Below are positions 22,594-34,073 of a DNA stretch of 64,000 nucleotides, piece after piece. Numbering within the stretch: the stretch's first letter is position 1; each line of letters begins with the position of its first letter. The position numbers and the translations under genes are program-made. This DNA is from Ophioceras dolichostomum (taxonomy: Eukaryota; Ascomycota; Sordariomycetes; Magnaporthales; Ophioceraceae): positions 61,198 through 125,197 of the forward strand of contig PYST01000081.1 in the NCBI GenBank assembly GCA_003049485.1, given 5' to 3'. The notes beneath the pieces are model-generated. The model did no database searches. It saw only the letters and a program-made list of their open reading frames with translations, and was not told the origin of the DNA.

Positions 22594-24281
22594 TCAAGAA
22601 CTTTCCCCTGGCATCGGCTTCCTCCCCCACACGACAAAGAACGACTGATAGGCGTGTACCTTTGGGTTCCTCAGCTCCCGCCTTATATCGACGAGCCAGA
22701 CCTGTCCGGCGGAACAGAATCGCGCACGGGGAAGCAGGAGGTTAGCCTCAGCTGCAAACAGCCAGCGACATAGACGATGCCAGCGAAGACACCAACCCTC
22801 CTCAAGGTCCGAGTCTGAGCGTCTACTTTCTGTCTGCCCGTCTGTCTGACTGACTGACTGACAGGAAAGGAAAGGACAGGAAATCCCTCTTACCTCCATC
22901 TCCTCCTTCGACATGCCCAGGACTCTACCACCCAAGGCATAAGTCAGGGCGCTCAGCCCGTTTTCCAGGTTGCGCAGCCACAGGGCGCCGACGTGGCGCC
23001 GTCGGAGGTCGTCGGAGACGTTGTCGCCATTACTGCCGCTCCAGACGCCGACGGGCAGCTTGAAGACGCGCTCCTGCACGTCGACGAAGCCTGCCTCCTC
23101 GAACCAGCGCCGCAGCTCCCTCGGCGCGCCGATGGGCCGCCCCGCGGCCTCGGCGGCCTCGTTGAGGTCGCGCATCCACGCCGCCGGCTGCCAGTCGTCC
23201 GGCATCGTCCCGTCGTCGCAGTCGAACGTGCCGCCCACCTCTTGGCACTCCAGCCAGCCGCCCGGCCGCAGGTGCGCCAGCGACTTCTCGACGATCTGGG
23301 TGCGCATGTCCGACCAGGACCCGAGCGTGGCGCGCGTGTGGATGTAGTCGAAGTCGAAGTGGTAGTCCCACTCGTCGGACCTGGTTCGTTGTGAGTCGAG
23401 TCGTGTTAGGTACGAGAAGAGGTAAGCCCTCGGTGCTGCGGTCTCGGGTGGGGGGTCTGAAAAGGCGCACGTACGAATCCTCAATGTAGAACTTGCAGTT
23501 CTGCGGGACAAACGCCGGCTGTATCGGTGAGAGGTCCGTCCCTATCACTTGAGCCTGTCGCGTACCACTCCGTCAGTCTCTTGACACGTTCCACTCTTGG
23601 CGTTGCACTAAGGTCTCGTCTCCATAGCTCGTCGTGCTGGGCGGTACGTTGGGCGTGCGGAATAGATACCTCGGGGAACTCATCGGCAATCTCTATGGCC
23701 CACTGGCCGGTTCCGGTACCAATATCCAGTATCTCTCGAGGGGGGTTCGTTTGGGTGAGCGGGGCGAAGTATCCCCGTCCGAGGACGTCTTTGATGACTT
23801 CGTACTGGAATTCGAGACGCTCGATCTCCTGCTGGTCATTGGGAAACGGATATGCTGTGGCGGTCAGCCTGAAGGTCGGAGTCGTGCTCTTGATCTCGGC
23901 AGGGAGGACGGCTAGGTGGAGACATACAGCCTTTACGGTACGAGTGGTATGTCCTGCCGTTTTCTAGGTGGACCGTCTTGAGACTCTCCGTCAGGGACGC
24001 CGATGTTCTGTGGTCGCGGTCGTGTGAGTGAAGGAGTAATCGAGGGAACGCATATCGAACCCGGTGACGAACCGGCGGGGATTAGGGAAACGCACGGCGA
24101 GGACCCTCGATAGGATCTGGACTGGCCGCCAGGCAGCGAGACCCACGCACTCGTGTAAGTCGCATGAACACCAGGAATCGGGGTTTCTTTATCGTGGCCG
24201 GTTGGACGGGGAATGTTGTCTGCGTACCTGTAGATCTCGAGAATCGAGATACGACTCGAAGGTGAACTGGAAGTTCTCCAT
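22594..24281 (-). CDS. LaeA-like SAM-dependent methyltransferase
   Basis: Proposed exons are 24281-24253, 24007-23928, 23854-23670, 23554-23475, 23380-22894 and 22701-22594, giving 322 residues. The conserved entry block reads TVHLENGRTYHSYRKGSYPFPND, then the SAM-binding motif ILDIGTGTGQWAIEIAD (about 78-94). The next motifs are VIGTDLSPIQPAFVPQNCKFYIED, the FDYIHTR strand, LRPGGWLECQEV, and the C-terminal block VWLVDIRRELRNPKVHAYQSFFVVWGRKP. This is the LaeA/TAM-type family abundant in fungi, whose members range from velvet-complex regulators to tailoring enzymes. Nothing here shows that this one is LaeA itself. The first exon (29 bp, donor GTATCT) was chosen because it is the only nearby start that keeps phase. 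The last acceptor was chosen to restore EEMEVWLVDIRRE. The 5' end is the weakest part. Confidence 0.85.
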
Positions 24282-26364
24282 CACAGAGTGGCCTTTTCCT
24301 TTGCGTCCGGGGGATTGGATCGATGGTCATCCCAAGACAGCTTCACGTAAATACCTCTTGCCAGCCAACCAACCCCTCGAGAGGTGGGGGTGGCAGGTCG
24401 AAAAGAAGGTATAGTGGGCTGATGTCCCGGAAACCGGCCTTCTAAGAACAATCGTATAATATATGTGAGGCTTGAAAATAACAGACCACGAGTAAGGGCG
24501 GAACTGAATGAGGCGTTGACGTGAGAACGAGCAGACACGGGAACGGCCTACAACCACGACATGCGGGCCAGCTAGCCCCAGCTGGGTAGTCGAAGGGCTG
24601 GCAGGCAGCTTGGCGTGGGTGGAAAACATCGATGAGCAGGAGGAGGAGCTAGCCTTCTTATGTACCTAGGCTCTATGCCATGTATGCGGCAGAACATTGC
24701 GATTGGAAGCCAGGGGGTGGACTTCCACATATCACAGGTTTTCCCTCTCGATAAAGCCTACACCTACCTGGTCTGCTAAAGTAGGTAGGTACTGGTGCCT
24801 ATGACAATTACCTATATGCCCTTAATTATAAATGGAGGATTTTCTATAGCTATGGTCGGACCCGACAGTTCGGTACGATGCGGCACAGCAGACAACACAC
24901 AGGCACATTCGGCCGTCGCAACACCAACCCGAGACCTCCCACTGCTACTTGGTGCATACTACCCGGTTGGGCAACAGCCCCAGGACAGCGAAAGCAGAGG
25001 GCAATGGAAGCTCTCTGGTTGGCCCTATCCTGGACGCCGAGTTAAAGCGAGTTGAAGCATTCAGAGGGTTCAGACGAGTTGCCAAATGCTATTGGACACA
25101 GAAGCCGGCCGGTCCTCGGAGCAAACGAAAACGTTGGCTGTCAGTGAAGACGTACCGGATATTTCGTATGACGGGGTGTTTCACTCTTACAATACCTGAC
25201 TGGTTGGAAAGTCGACGGCCTCGAGTTTGAGATGGCTCACCGTGCTGCGCGTAGCCGATCGACAGTTGGGGCCATGAGTAGAGGAGGGGCCACCATCACC
25301 ATATCACACGACTGGGAGCGGGCGAGGGGTGAGCGAGGGCGATGGGGTCAGTGGAGGGAGGGGCACGATTGAGGCCCATCCAATCAGTCCTGTCAGTTGC
25401 GTTTCATTGCTATTTACTTGGCCGTTTTCTTTCGGTCAAGCATGCAAGACTAGGCCGTGGCTAGGCCGCGTCCGGCTGGATAACTGCAATGGCCATTGGG
25501 CAGGCTGGCACATATGTTGTGGGAGGAGTATCATCGGTGAGGCGATGTGATGGGGGTTTGCAACAGCCAAGTTCAGCACCATGTTGGCGGCAGGCATGGT
25601 AGCGGGGGTCAACTCAACGGCAGGCGCCGGCTCCCTGTCATCTGCATGGAACTTTCTTGCGCAGATAGCCCCCGCTGCCATGTTGTTCCTCTTCGTTCTG
25701 ATTTTTCGTATCACTTGCTCGATACAATGCTACGACACTCTTTGATATGGGTCGTGTAGGTTGTATGTGCCTTCAAGGTACAGGAGGTGGCGGAAAAGAC
25801 TAGTGCGGCTTCAGGCGGTTTTAGCCCCTGAACATGGTTGCAGCTTTTGCTTCCCGCTAATCTAACGATTCAACAGCAGCGGAAAGTCTATCCAGACTTC
25901 AGGGATCCTTGAGGTCCGATTAGCTACCTTGAAAGCCAAACAAGAACATGGCCTGAGCGACGGAGTTTATTTTTGATTGCCTTACCCGTGGTTTCGGGAT
26001 GCTCGTCACAAGCATATGGTCCAACAATGACGGGGTCCGGTTGATAATGTGCCGAGAATATTTTATACTTAATCTAGAAATTCGGTAAATCTTGACTTGG
26101 CCAAGCCAACCAGCTCGTCCGAGAGAATCGACAGTGAGTGGTGCACTATGAGATGTACACCAATGTGAAAGACGCAACAAGGTGGATTGCAACAGCGGGG
26201 AATTTCTTTCTGAGTCAGCGAGTCCTGTTACGCCCTATGTTGACAATCCCCAATCCCCGGATAATGGACGCGGGGTTTGCTCCTCGCCAGGGCCTCCGGG
26301 TCTGGACGAAGCATCACCAACCTCCCTGATTTGGCTCACTGATCTGGGCGTCAAGCCTCGCAAG
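24282..26364. other. 2.08-kb divergent intergenic region
   Basis: The region separates the divergent methyltransferase (-) and PLP decarboxylase (+), so it must hold both promoters. It is unusually long for two promoters. TACCTAGG, CACCTACCTG and GTAGGTAGGTAC words cluster at 24662-24791. No open frame with a recognisable domain was seen. Confidence 0.55.
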
Positions 26365-28139
26365 ATGGACATAGCAACGAGCCAGCCCGCCGCGGCATCG
26401 GCCTTGGATACTAGCACCTCAAGCTTCCTCTCAGCGGCCTACGCTCGCCTGCGAGCCGCTGTAGATGCACATGGAGACGACACGCTTCCCACCTCGGCGG
26501 CGATAGAGAGCTCCTCACTGGAGCTGGGCAAGCTAAGGGCAGATGGCCTCGGGGAAAGTGGCATTGGCCCTGCCGCGACGCTAGAACACATCCATGCGAC
26601 AATAATCCCCGCGCTCAACGGGCAGAACCTGACGGGGCGCTACTACGGCTTCGTGACGGGGTCGACGCTGCCCGTGGCCGAGGCTGCTGACAACGTGGTC
26701 AGCGCCCTGGACCAGAACGTGGGCGTGCACTTGCCGACACAGACAGCCGCTACGGCCGTCGAAGATGCCGCCTTGGTCATGGTGGCCTCGCTGCTCCGGC
26801 TCGACCCCAGCGTCTGGACAGGGCGTGTTTTCACCACGGGCGCCACAGCCAGCAACGTCGTAGGCCTCGCGTGCGGCAGGGAGGCCGTGGTCTCGCGCCG
26901 CCTGCCGCCGCTTTCCAGCTCCGAGACGGGCGACTCTAGCTCGCCGAATGGAATCGCCGAGCTAGGGTTTCTTCAAGCCTGCCTGCGGGCGAACGTGAGC
27001 GAGATCCAGGTGCTCACCAGCATGGGACACAGCTCACTCTACAAGGCCGCCTCGGTCGTTGGTCTCGGCAGGGCATCGGTCAAGGAGTTGCCGCTGAGTG
27101 CGGAGGAGCCATGGCGTCTGGATATCGCCGCCGTAGAACGGGAGCTGGCCAGAGACCATGTTGCGAGCATAGTCGTGGTCAGCGCCGGTGAAGTCAACAC
27201 GGGGCGGTTTGCCACAACGGGCAAGGCCGACATGGAGCGGCTACGGTCGTTAGCCGATCGGTACAAGGCTTGGATTCATGTGGATGGCGGTAAGTAGCTA
27301 TTCACACGCCGGCACATTTGCCCCTCCCGACGAATGCGCGTTAGCCGTTTTGCAATTGAAGCTTCATTACTGACAGGTTCACCATTGCATAAGCGTTTGG
27401 CGTCTTTGCACGAGCTCTCCCGGACACAGATGAGTTCTCGCTGCTCCGCGAGTCGACCGCCGGACTAGAGCTCGCTGACAGCATCACTGCCGATGGCCAC
27501 AAGCTTCTCAACGTGGTAGGTGCACCCCCAGCTGAATCCTTTGTGAGCTCCTTTATTAGTAGTCTTAGCGACAGCCTCGTCTAATCCAGCGTGTCGCAGC
27601 CATACGATGCCGGTATATTCTTCTCCCGCAGCTTATCGACGCAGGCGGAGGTGTTCCGAAATCCCACTGCAGCCTACCTGACACCCTCTGGCGATGCCGG
27701 AGACGGCGGGATGCAGATCCCCAGTCCGCTCAACAACGGAATCGAAAACTCCCGCCGATTCCGTGCGCTGCCGATCTACGCCGTGCTGCTAAGCGAAGGA
27801 CGGAACGGTATAGCAGAGATGTTTGCGCGCATGGCGAGGATGGCCCGACGAGTGTCGGCCTTCATCAGCAGCTCGCCCGCGTACGAGCTGCTGGCGAAAG
27901 GAGACGCAGCGCCAGAGGTCACGCACATCATCGTGCTTTTCCGGGCGCGCAACGAGCGGCTGAACGGCGTCTTGGTGGAGCGGATCAACGAGACTAGAAG
28001 AATGTATGTCAGTCCCACGGTCTGGGGGGGCCGGAAGGCCACACGCGTAGCTGTCAGCAGCTGGAGGGTGGACATGGAAACGGACGTGGGGGTAGTCGAG
28101 GACGTCCTGCGCTCCATCGCCGAATCTTCGCCACCTTGA
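26365..28139 (+). CDS. Pyridoxal-phosphate-dependent decarboxylase (group II)
   Basis: Exons are 26365-27289, 27394-27515 and 27600-28139, giving 528 residues. The family decarboxylates amino acids or related acids with PLP. Motifs seen are GRYYGFVTGSTLPVAEAADNVVSALDQN, the cofactor-pocket GRVFTTGATASNVVGLACGRE, the PLP-binding aspartate region WIHVDGAFGVFAR (spliced at the first junction) and the Schiff-base lysine Lys345 in ADGHKLLNVPYDAG (spliced at the second). C-terminal features are IENSRRFRALPIYAVL and MYVSPTVWGGRKATRVAVSSW. The substrate is not evident; fungal members of this type are often annotated as tyrosine or DOPA decarboxylase-like without proof. An upstream in-frame ATG at 26182 would add 61 residues that look non-coding, so 26365 (MDIATSQPAAAS) was chosen. 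Confidence 0.9.
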
Positions 28140-28863
28140 GCTCCGAGAAGGTTGCTGGAACTCGAACACCGTCTGACTCTAGACGCTCTATCTATCGGAG
28201 AATCATGACATCGTGTTGCTTTGCCTTGTAGACTTATAGTCGTGAACACGACATACCCCTGTATTCGCCATATGGAGAGGACAGATTCCAATAATTGTAA
28301 AATCGATTCTAGCGTGTTGATGCCTGGATACATACCACATAACTTCCGCTAGCCATTCGCATGGTTCAGTCGACTCAGGAAAGTGCCAAGGACAGTGGCG
28401 CTTGAGGCTGCCAGGCAGGACAGGCGGATCAGGCGGAATCCTTCGTTTGACACTCAGTGCCCCTGCTTGCTGAGGGCTGGAATGGGATTGGGGCTGAGGT
28501 CTGCCACCACCAAAGCTCTACCAATTCCATCGTCCATTGACATAGCCCCAAGCCATCTCCGATGAGCCACAAAGTCAGGAGCGGGGGAGGACCGGGCCAG
28601 CCTTTGAAACAACTCCTCGCTGTCCTTTCATTGTGTCCACATTAAGACGTGCAGTCGGTACAATTATCACCAGAAGCTACCTAGTCACCACAAAGCCTTA
28701 CGTCTTATTATTCATCCCAGGGTCATTGCTTACTCTTTGCGAGGTCGGCTTTATTCTCGTCCTCTACCCTTTTTTTAAACCAAAACTACGGGCATTCATC
28801 AACATCCTCGACTAAGCAATTGCTGTTACCGTATATCCTAAGGCCCCCAATAGAAGAGAAGAT
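28140..28863. other. Intergenic region between decarboxylase and membrane-protein gene
   Basis: This 724-bp spacer holds a 3' UTR and the promoter of the downstream membrane-protein gene. An AT-richer stretch with a short hydrophobic frame (about 28633-28815) precedes the ATG, but it starts at GTG and shows no conservation signal. No gene is called. Confidence 0.5.
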
Positions 28864-29974
28864 ATGTCGTCCGAATCGGACCATCGGGCGGCTCCTGCGA
28901 CGGAGGCCGAGGACGCCCCGCTTCTGTCCTTTGGAGAGGAGGACACCTCCAGCGCCGAGCCTACCCCTCAGGCTCCGAGTGCGGCTCCGGGTGCGGCTCT
29001 GGGTGCGGCTCCGGACGCCTCCGTTCCCGACGGCGGCGCCACCAACGACGATGCCACTCCGGCCCGGCGCCCACGGGTCATCTACAGACTGACCTGGGCC
29101 TCCATATTCTTCTCCCTGGGCGTCATCGGGCCGTGGATTGCGATCGAAGACTTCCTGTCGCGCAAGCGCCGCTTCTGGTTCGACGTCTATTCGTCGGAGG
29201 AGGCCGCAAAGCAGTTGCTCCTGACGGTAATATACATCTATCCCAACCAACATACCAAGTCCCCTCCAACCGAGCGAAATGGGGGGAGGAAGTATGAGAT
29301 ATGCTGACAGATATCCATAACAACTAAAGGGATTCTTCTCCGCCGTTTGGTCCGGGTTCAATGCCTGGCGCCTCTACCGTCACAACAAAGCGCTCTGGCT
29401 CGGCCCCAACGTCTTTGTCGATATGGCACTGGTCTTTGCCTTCGTCAACGCGACCTTCAGGGGCGCCAATTTCCTGCATATCAGTTGCCGGAACGTTTAC
29501 GACAACGACCTAGACCTGTGCCTCCGACAAGCTGGCGAGCTCCGCATCATGTTCATCGTGATATTCGTGCTGGGTGGCCTCCTCACGTAAGTGGTTTCCT
29601 CTTTCAACCCCTGCCTTACTTACATCCGTCCCCCGCCCTTGACCCCGTGGTAGCGCTGGACGAAGACAAACCCGGAAGAACAAGAAGAAGGAAGGACCAT
29701 GATCAGAGAAGACCCATCGCATACTGACCGTCGTCCCTCCTGTTCGGCCGCCTCTGAAATGCGTAGTGTCGTTCACACATGGCTTGCGGTGCTTCGCTGG
29801 ATCCAAGTCTACTCGAACAGGCGCGGCTTCAGCGCATCGGGCAACCGCAACGGGGGGTCAGTTTTCCTCCCCGGCGGCCAGTTCACCATCGAACTCTCGT
29901 TTAGGATGCTCCGTCAGAGCCCAGACAACAGTGCTTCGCGGGACCCTGAACGTGGCCAAACACAGGCGAGTTGA
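28864..29974 (+). CDS. Orphan fungal integral membrane protein (about four spans)
   Basis: Exons are 28864-29226, 29330-29586 and 29767-29974, giving 275 residues. The cytosolic-looking N-terminus is acidic and Ala/Gly/Pro-rich (PSAAPGAALGAAPDAS). Hydrophobic segments follow: ASIFFSLGVIGPWIAI, LLLTGFFSAVWSGFNAW, VFVDMALVFAFVNATF and IMFIVIFVLGGLLTVVHTWLAVL, with a Cys pair in the loop between the third and fourth (ISCRNVYDNDLDLCLRQ). The tail is polar and short. The arrangement resembles MARVEL-like four-span proteins, but no diagnostic motif is present. All three exons join in phase with good GTAATA/GTAAGT donors. The function is unknown. It lies downstream of the decarboxylase on the same strand, with no evidence of co-function. 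Confidence 0.72.
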
Positions 29975-30689
29975 GGACAGAGAGATATTCGATCGTGGAG
30001 TCAGGGGTCACATTAGTTTATGTGAAAGTGTTCCAAGTTCCCAAGGCTTCAAAAATGTTCAGTATTGATAGAGACTCATGAAGTGAATAAGAGCGTTGGA
30101 ACTTGCGAGGTTCGAAGAATACGAAGAAGAAAAAGAAAAAAGAAAAAGAAGAAGAAGGAGAAGAAGGAGAAGGGAAGATTTATTTACAAATACTTTGTTA
30201 CGATTTGATGGATGAATGCAAGTCGTTGCGAATCGTCGACGATGCTCCTCCCCCCAATACTCATCCTCATCAAACGAGAGAGGGAGAGGAGTCAAGGAAC
30301 AAACGGAGACTTTTGCATTGTTTGAAATTCCACCAGCTTCTCTCAGGTCCCTTCAAGATCCTTTCCGGCGGCTGGGGTCACCATTCGGCGGCGTTCGGTG
30401 GTTCGTTCGGCGGTTGATGCCAAGACTCGGCGCCGACCGCCGAACGCCTCCTGAGATCGATCCGCCGACGTCGCCACGGGCTTCGAATACGGGCCACGTA
30501 ACCAAGAAAAGAAGCCTGGACAAATGATTATGTATATTAGTATGTTCCTCTCCCATGTCGTTTGTAGAAACGATGTTTTCATCCTCTATCAGAGTCTGAC
30601 AGGTCCTCACTTCTTGTCTGTATCCACCCTTTTCTCCTCCGTTTGTTTGTCCGTCCAAGACATCAGTCAAACCCATTTTCAGACCAGTC
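29975..30689. other. Intergenic region with purine-rich tract
   Basis: This 715-bp spacer contains a 60-base GAA/AAG-rich purine tract at about 30118-30180. The pyrimidine-rich stretch at 30600-30660 lies just before the dehydrogenase ATG and is likely part of its promoter or 5' UTR. No gene was seen. Confidence 0.55.
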
Positions 30690-31921
30690 ATGGCTGCTAC
30701 GCCTAAAATCCCAACAACTATGAGGGCGTTGGTGGCGCCCAAGTACTGCAAGCCGGATCAGTACGTGATCATAGACCGACCTGTGCCCAAGATAGAGCGG
30801 CCCCACGACATCCTCGTCCGATCGCATGCCGCCTCGATCATCACGGGCGAGACGCAGTTGGCCGCGGGCACTTTCCGGTTCGCATTTTCTCCAGAGTATG
30901 CCTCTCTGATTTCATTTATTTCCTCTCTCTGTCAGGCCCCTGGACGAACTTCATGCTAGGGGCTTCGATCACACTTCTCATTACAAGTACTGACCATAAC
31001 CGCAAACATCTTTGCAGTGGCCCAATCACGTTGGGAATGGAAGGCTCCGGCGTCGTCGTGGCCGTCGGCAGCGCAGTCAAGTCGGTCAAGGTTGGAGACG
31101 AAGTTATCGGCGGGCGCTACCAGCGGCCTGCCTTCCCAACCCCCTACGACGGGTGGGCTGCCGAATACGCCGTGACGCCCGAGCACCTGGTCCTGCCCAA
31201 GCCGCCGCACCTGACATTCGAGGAGACCGGCGGCCTCTACGCTTCGGTGGTCACGGCCTACCAGTCCATCCGGCGCGGCCTCGAGCTGATGGGCGAGGAG
31301 TCCCTCGAGGGCAAGACCGTATTCATCCCCGCAGCCCTGAGCGCCACCGGGTCCGTCGCCTGCCAGGTCGCCAAGAACGTCTTCGACGCCTCAAAGGTCA
31401 TCTCGACCGTGTCCACGCCCAAACTGCCTCTGGTCGAGCAGCACCTCCCGGGTATCGTCGACCAGGTCATCGACTACAAGAAGCAGGACATCGTCGCAGA
31501 GGTCGGCAGGGGCACGGTGGACTTCGCCTACAACACGCAGTGGGGCACGCTGACGGAGATCTTCACGCTTCTCAAGCCCCAGACCGGCGTCGTCATCTCC
31601 ATCGCGAGCATTCCCCCGCCCTCCCTCCTGAAGGTCGTGATGGGCGAGAACGTCCCGTTTTACATCAGGTGGGGGGCGACGATGGCGCAATGGTGGTACG
31701 ACTGGAAGCTGAGGGGAACCAATGTGAAGCGAGACTTCATCTCTGGCGACCCTGAAAACCGCGAGGACTGGGAACGCTCTAGTGAGATCGTAGCGATGGG
31801 CAAGGTGAAGGCCGTCATGACCGTCGCGAGGTTCGACGACCTCGAAGCAGTCCGGCGAGCCGCGATGATGGTTTATACAGGGAAGGGGGGCTTGGGCAAG
31901 ATGACGGTTAAAGTTCGTTGA
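30690..31921 (+). CDS. Medium-chain dehydrogenase/reductase (quinone oxidoreductase-like)
   Basis: Exons are 30690-30895 and 31018-31921, giving 369 residues. The GroES-like N-terminal domain reads MRALVAPKYCKPDQYVI and HDILVRSHAASIITGETQLAAG. After splicing it continues GPITLGMEGSGVVVAVGSAVKSVKVGDEVIGG. A Rossmann NAD(P)-binding region follows (GKTVFIPAALSATGSVACQVAKNVF), with DQVIDYKKQDI and a tail that includes FDDLEAVRRAAMMVYTGKGGLGKMTVKV. No zinc-binding GHE motif is present, which fits the zinc-independent quinone reductase or enoyl-reductase branch. The substrate is unknown, and the Rossmann glycine motif is atypical (LSATGSVA). The intron joins SPD to GPIT in phase. A NADPH-dependent reductase is the safest call. 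Confidence 0.9.
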
Positions 31922-32633
31922 TTGTAGTTAATGCATGGGGTTGTTCTTAGCTTCTTAGCTGCTCGTTATCTGTATCGCATAGTATGGTGTGCATTGCCGG
32001 CCTTAGACCCTAGATTTCAGATTAACAAAAAAGGTCGGACTCGAAGCTGGTGGATAGGGGTAACTACCGTGACACGTTCCGTAACGAGTGGACACATAGG
32101 AATTTGTCTCCTAGACACTCCTGCAAATACACCTCTTTCTGCAGACTCGCGCCATTTTACCAGAGAACAAACCACGCCACGTTCTAACATTCGTTACTCT
32201 TTCCTACCAGATATGCCAATAGCAAGAAATTTTAGGGGCGCTTGAGTAGATCCCATTGGATTTCCGGGTTGAGATAGGTAATTCTTCGCTGCTCTGCCCG
32301 AATCAAGGAGCTCCAAGAAAGAAAGGGGGCAGGTTGCCAGCAGTTGCCCGCAGTAGAAAGGTCGGCAGCTGGACAAAGGCAGCTTGGCTATCGCGTCGGA
32401 CGCGCTGATGTGGGACTGCATGTTAATTGAAACGCGGGGAGCGAGTGGACTGGCGCGTCGCGTGTGCCGTGGAGCTGGAAGCTCCTTCCCGCCAACTTAG
32501 ACCACCTCTGTCATAATACGTCCGATAGTCCAACGACAACTACCTCAATCATCATCGTTGGTCTTTCTAAACCAAAGATTGCAATCAATTGATACCATAC
32601 CTTCCCTATTTACATCTCACATCACCTTTCGCC
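31922..32633. other. Intergenic region upstream of the Cys-rich protein gene
   Basis: This 712-bp region contains the 3' flank of the dehydrogenase and the promoter of the Cys-rich gene. No other feature was seen. Confidence 0.5.
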
Positions 32634-33446
32634 ATGTCTGGAATACTCAAGCGCAAGCGTTCCGAGTCGGAGCTGTCCTTCAGCAGCCAGCTCTCATCAC
32701 CACCTCGCCCCGGTAGCTCGGCCTTCTCATTCTCGACGATGACGACGGACGTCTTCCCGTCTTCGAGGCCGAGCACGCCGTCGTACCTCCCAAGCCGGAC
32801 GATGAAGCGGCACCGGGACAACCGCCCGTCAGCGGAGGAGGTCCACCGTGAGTTCTTACGTTCCTCGTGACACGCTTCCAGCATCAGGAAGGGCGATCGA
32901 TCATTCATCTTGTCCTCATCTTGTCCTAACATGCTGCAATCTCCCCCAGAACACACATTGAGCCTGCTCTACTCGGCTCAGCAGCGCCAAGTACCACAGC
33001 ACCACTTCCAGCTGCAGCCACAACTCCATCATCAGTCGTCCGATCACCCGTCTCGGCAACCTCCAGCCGTCGACGCCACGCACCAGTCCTCCCTCCACAG
33101 CTTCTGGAAGCTCCCCAGCTCCTCAAACCTCCCCAGTCCCGCCTCCTCAAGTCTGGCGTTTCCTGCAGCCGCGCCGCCTTCAGTCTCTTCAGAGGCTTCG
33201 CCAACTCCCACAAACTGCGAGGACTGCGGCGTTGGACTAGCGCGCGACGACGATATGATGGTAGACGTCGATTCTGGGCTGGGTGGAGAAGGCTGTTGCT
33301 GCAGCACCTGCTTCAAGGCCGTGTGCTTCTCATGCTCTGTCGGCAGTCTTGACCAGGAGAGGCAATGCCTGATGTGTGCCGGAAGAAACGTACGAAACGT
33401 GGGGGGAGCTTGGTCTGTGGCTTCGAGCGGCGGTTCCTGTGGATAG
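32634..33446 (+). CDS. Orphan protein with C-terminal Cys-rich putative zinc-binding module
   Basis: Exons are 32634-32847 and 32950-33446, giving 236 residues. The N-terminus begins MSGILKRKRSESELSFSS with a basic KRKR patch, followed by a Ser/Pro-rich region and a conserved-looking helix after the junction (EEVHQHTLSLLYSAQQRQV). A His/Gln-rich linker leads to the C-terminal module: CEDCGVGLARDDD..., then GEGCCCSTCFKAVCFSCSVGS and ERQCLMCAG. The Cys spacing is C-x2-C, CCC-x2-C-x4-C-x2-C, then C-x2-C, which suggests a RING- or treble-clef-like zinc site. The intron was placed by the GTGAGT donor and CCCCCAG acceptor and keeps phase. I do not recognise the family. Nuclear localisation is plausible from the basic patch only. 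Co-oriented with the dehydrogenase. Confidence 0.72.
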
Positions 33447-34073
33447 AATGGGTGTCAAAGTCAGGTTCTTCTGCTTAGGTCAAGTCAGGGACGAAGTATC
33501 GGGCAGATATACATTTTGGAACTGGGAGTTGAAGGAGTGTGGTTTGAATTTCTGGGATTGTCGATGCTTTCTTCTAGCCTTTGCTTAGACCGTATTGTGT
33601 TCAAAGTAAGATTCTGTTCTCTGTACGATAGCTAGAGAGAAAGATCATCTACGATACTTCTATTTCCCATCCTTATGTGGATGTAGTGCGAGCCGTGCGA
33701 GCCAAGCGAGCCAAGAGCCCTGCCTGTGAGCAGGTAGGCACTTATTGTTCTGGTAGGCTGCAGCCATGAGTCTAACACACAGAGCTAACCGTTGGCGACG
33801 CAAGGACAGAGAGAAGCACGGCAAACGAACGCATAACGCGCACGCAGAAAAAAAGCTTTGAGAATACGTAAGATGCCAGAGCACTCGTAGAGAGCGCACA
33901 AGAGAACCAGGCACATGTGTGTTGGTGATGTGAACTCTCAGACGCCTCCTTTCACGATCACGACGGTCTGCAGGAGATCGAACAAAACCAAGGCATGGGA
34001 GAGGAACGCAATAAAATGTATTTCCACGGTTGGGCCAAGCTAGTAGCATATCCTCGGGAAGGCTACTCCCCCC
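33447..34073. other. Convergent 3' region (Cys-rich protein / dehydratase)
   Basis: This 627-bp spacer lies between converging genes. A short direct repeat (GAGCCGTGCGAGCCAAGCGAGCC, about 33689-33711) is visible. No gene was seen. Confidence 0.5.

Noticed and set aside
28633..28815. Short hydrophobic frame before the orphan membrane protein
   Set aside because: It starts at GTG within the likely 5' UTR or promoter, and no conservation or splice link is seen.
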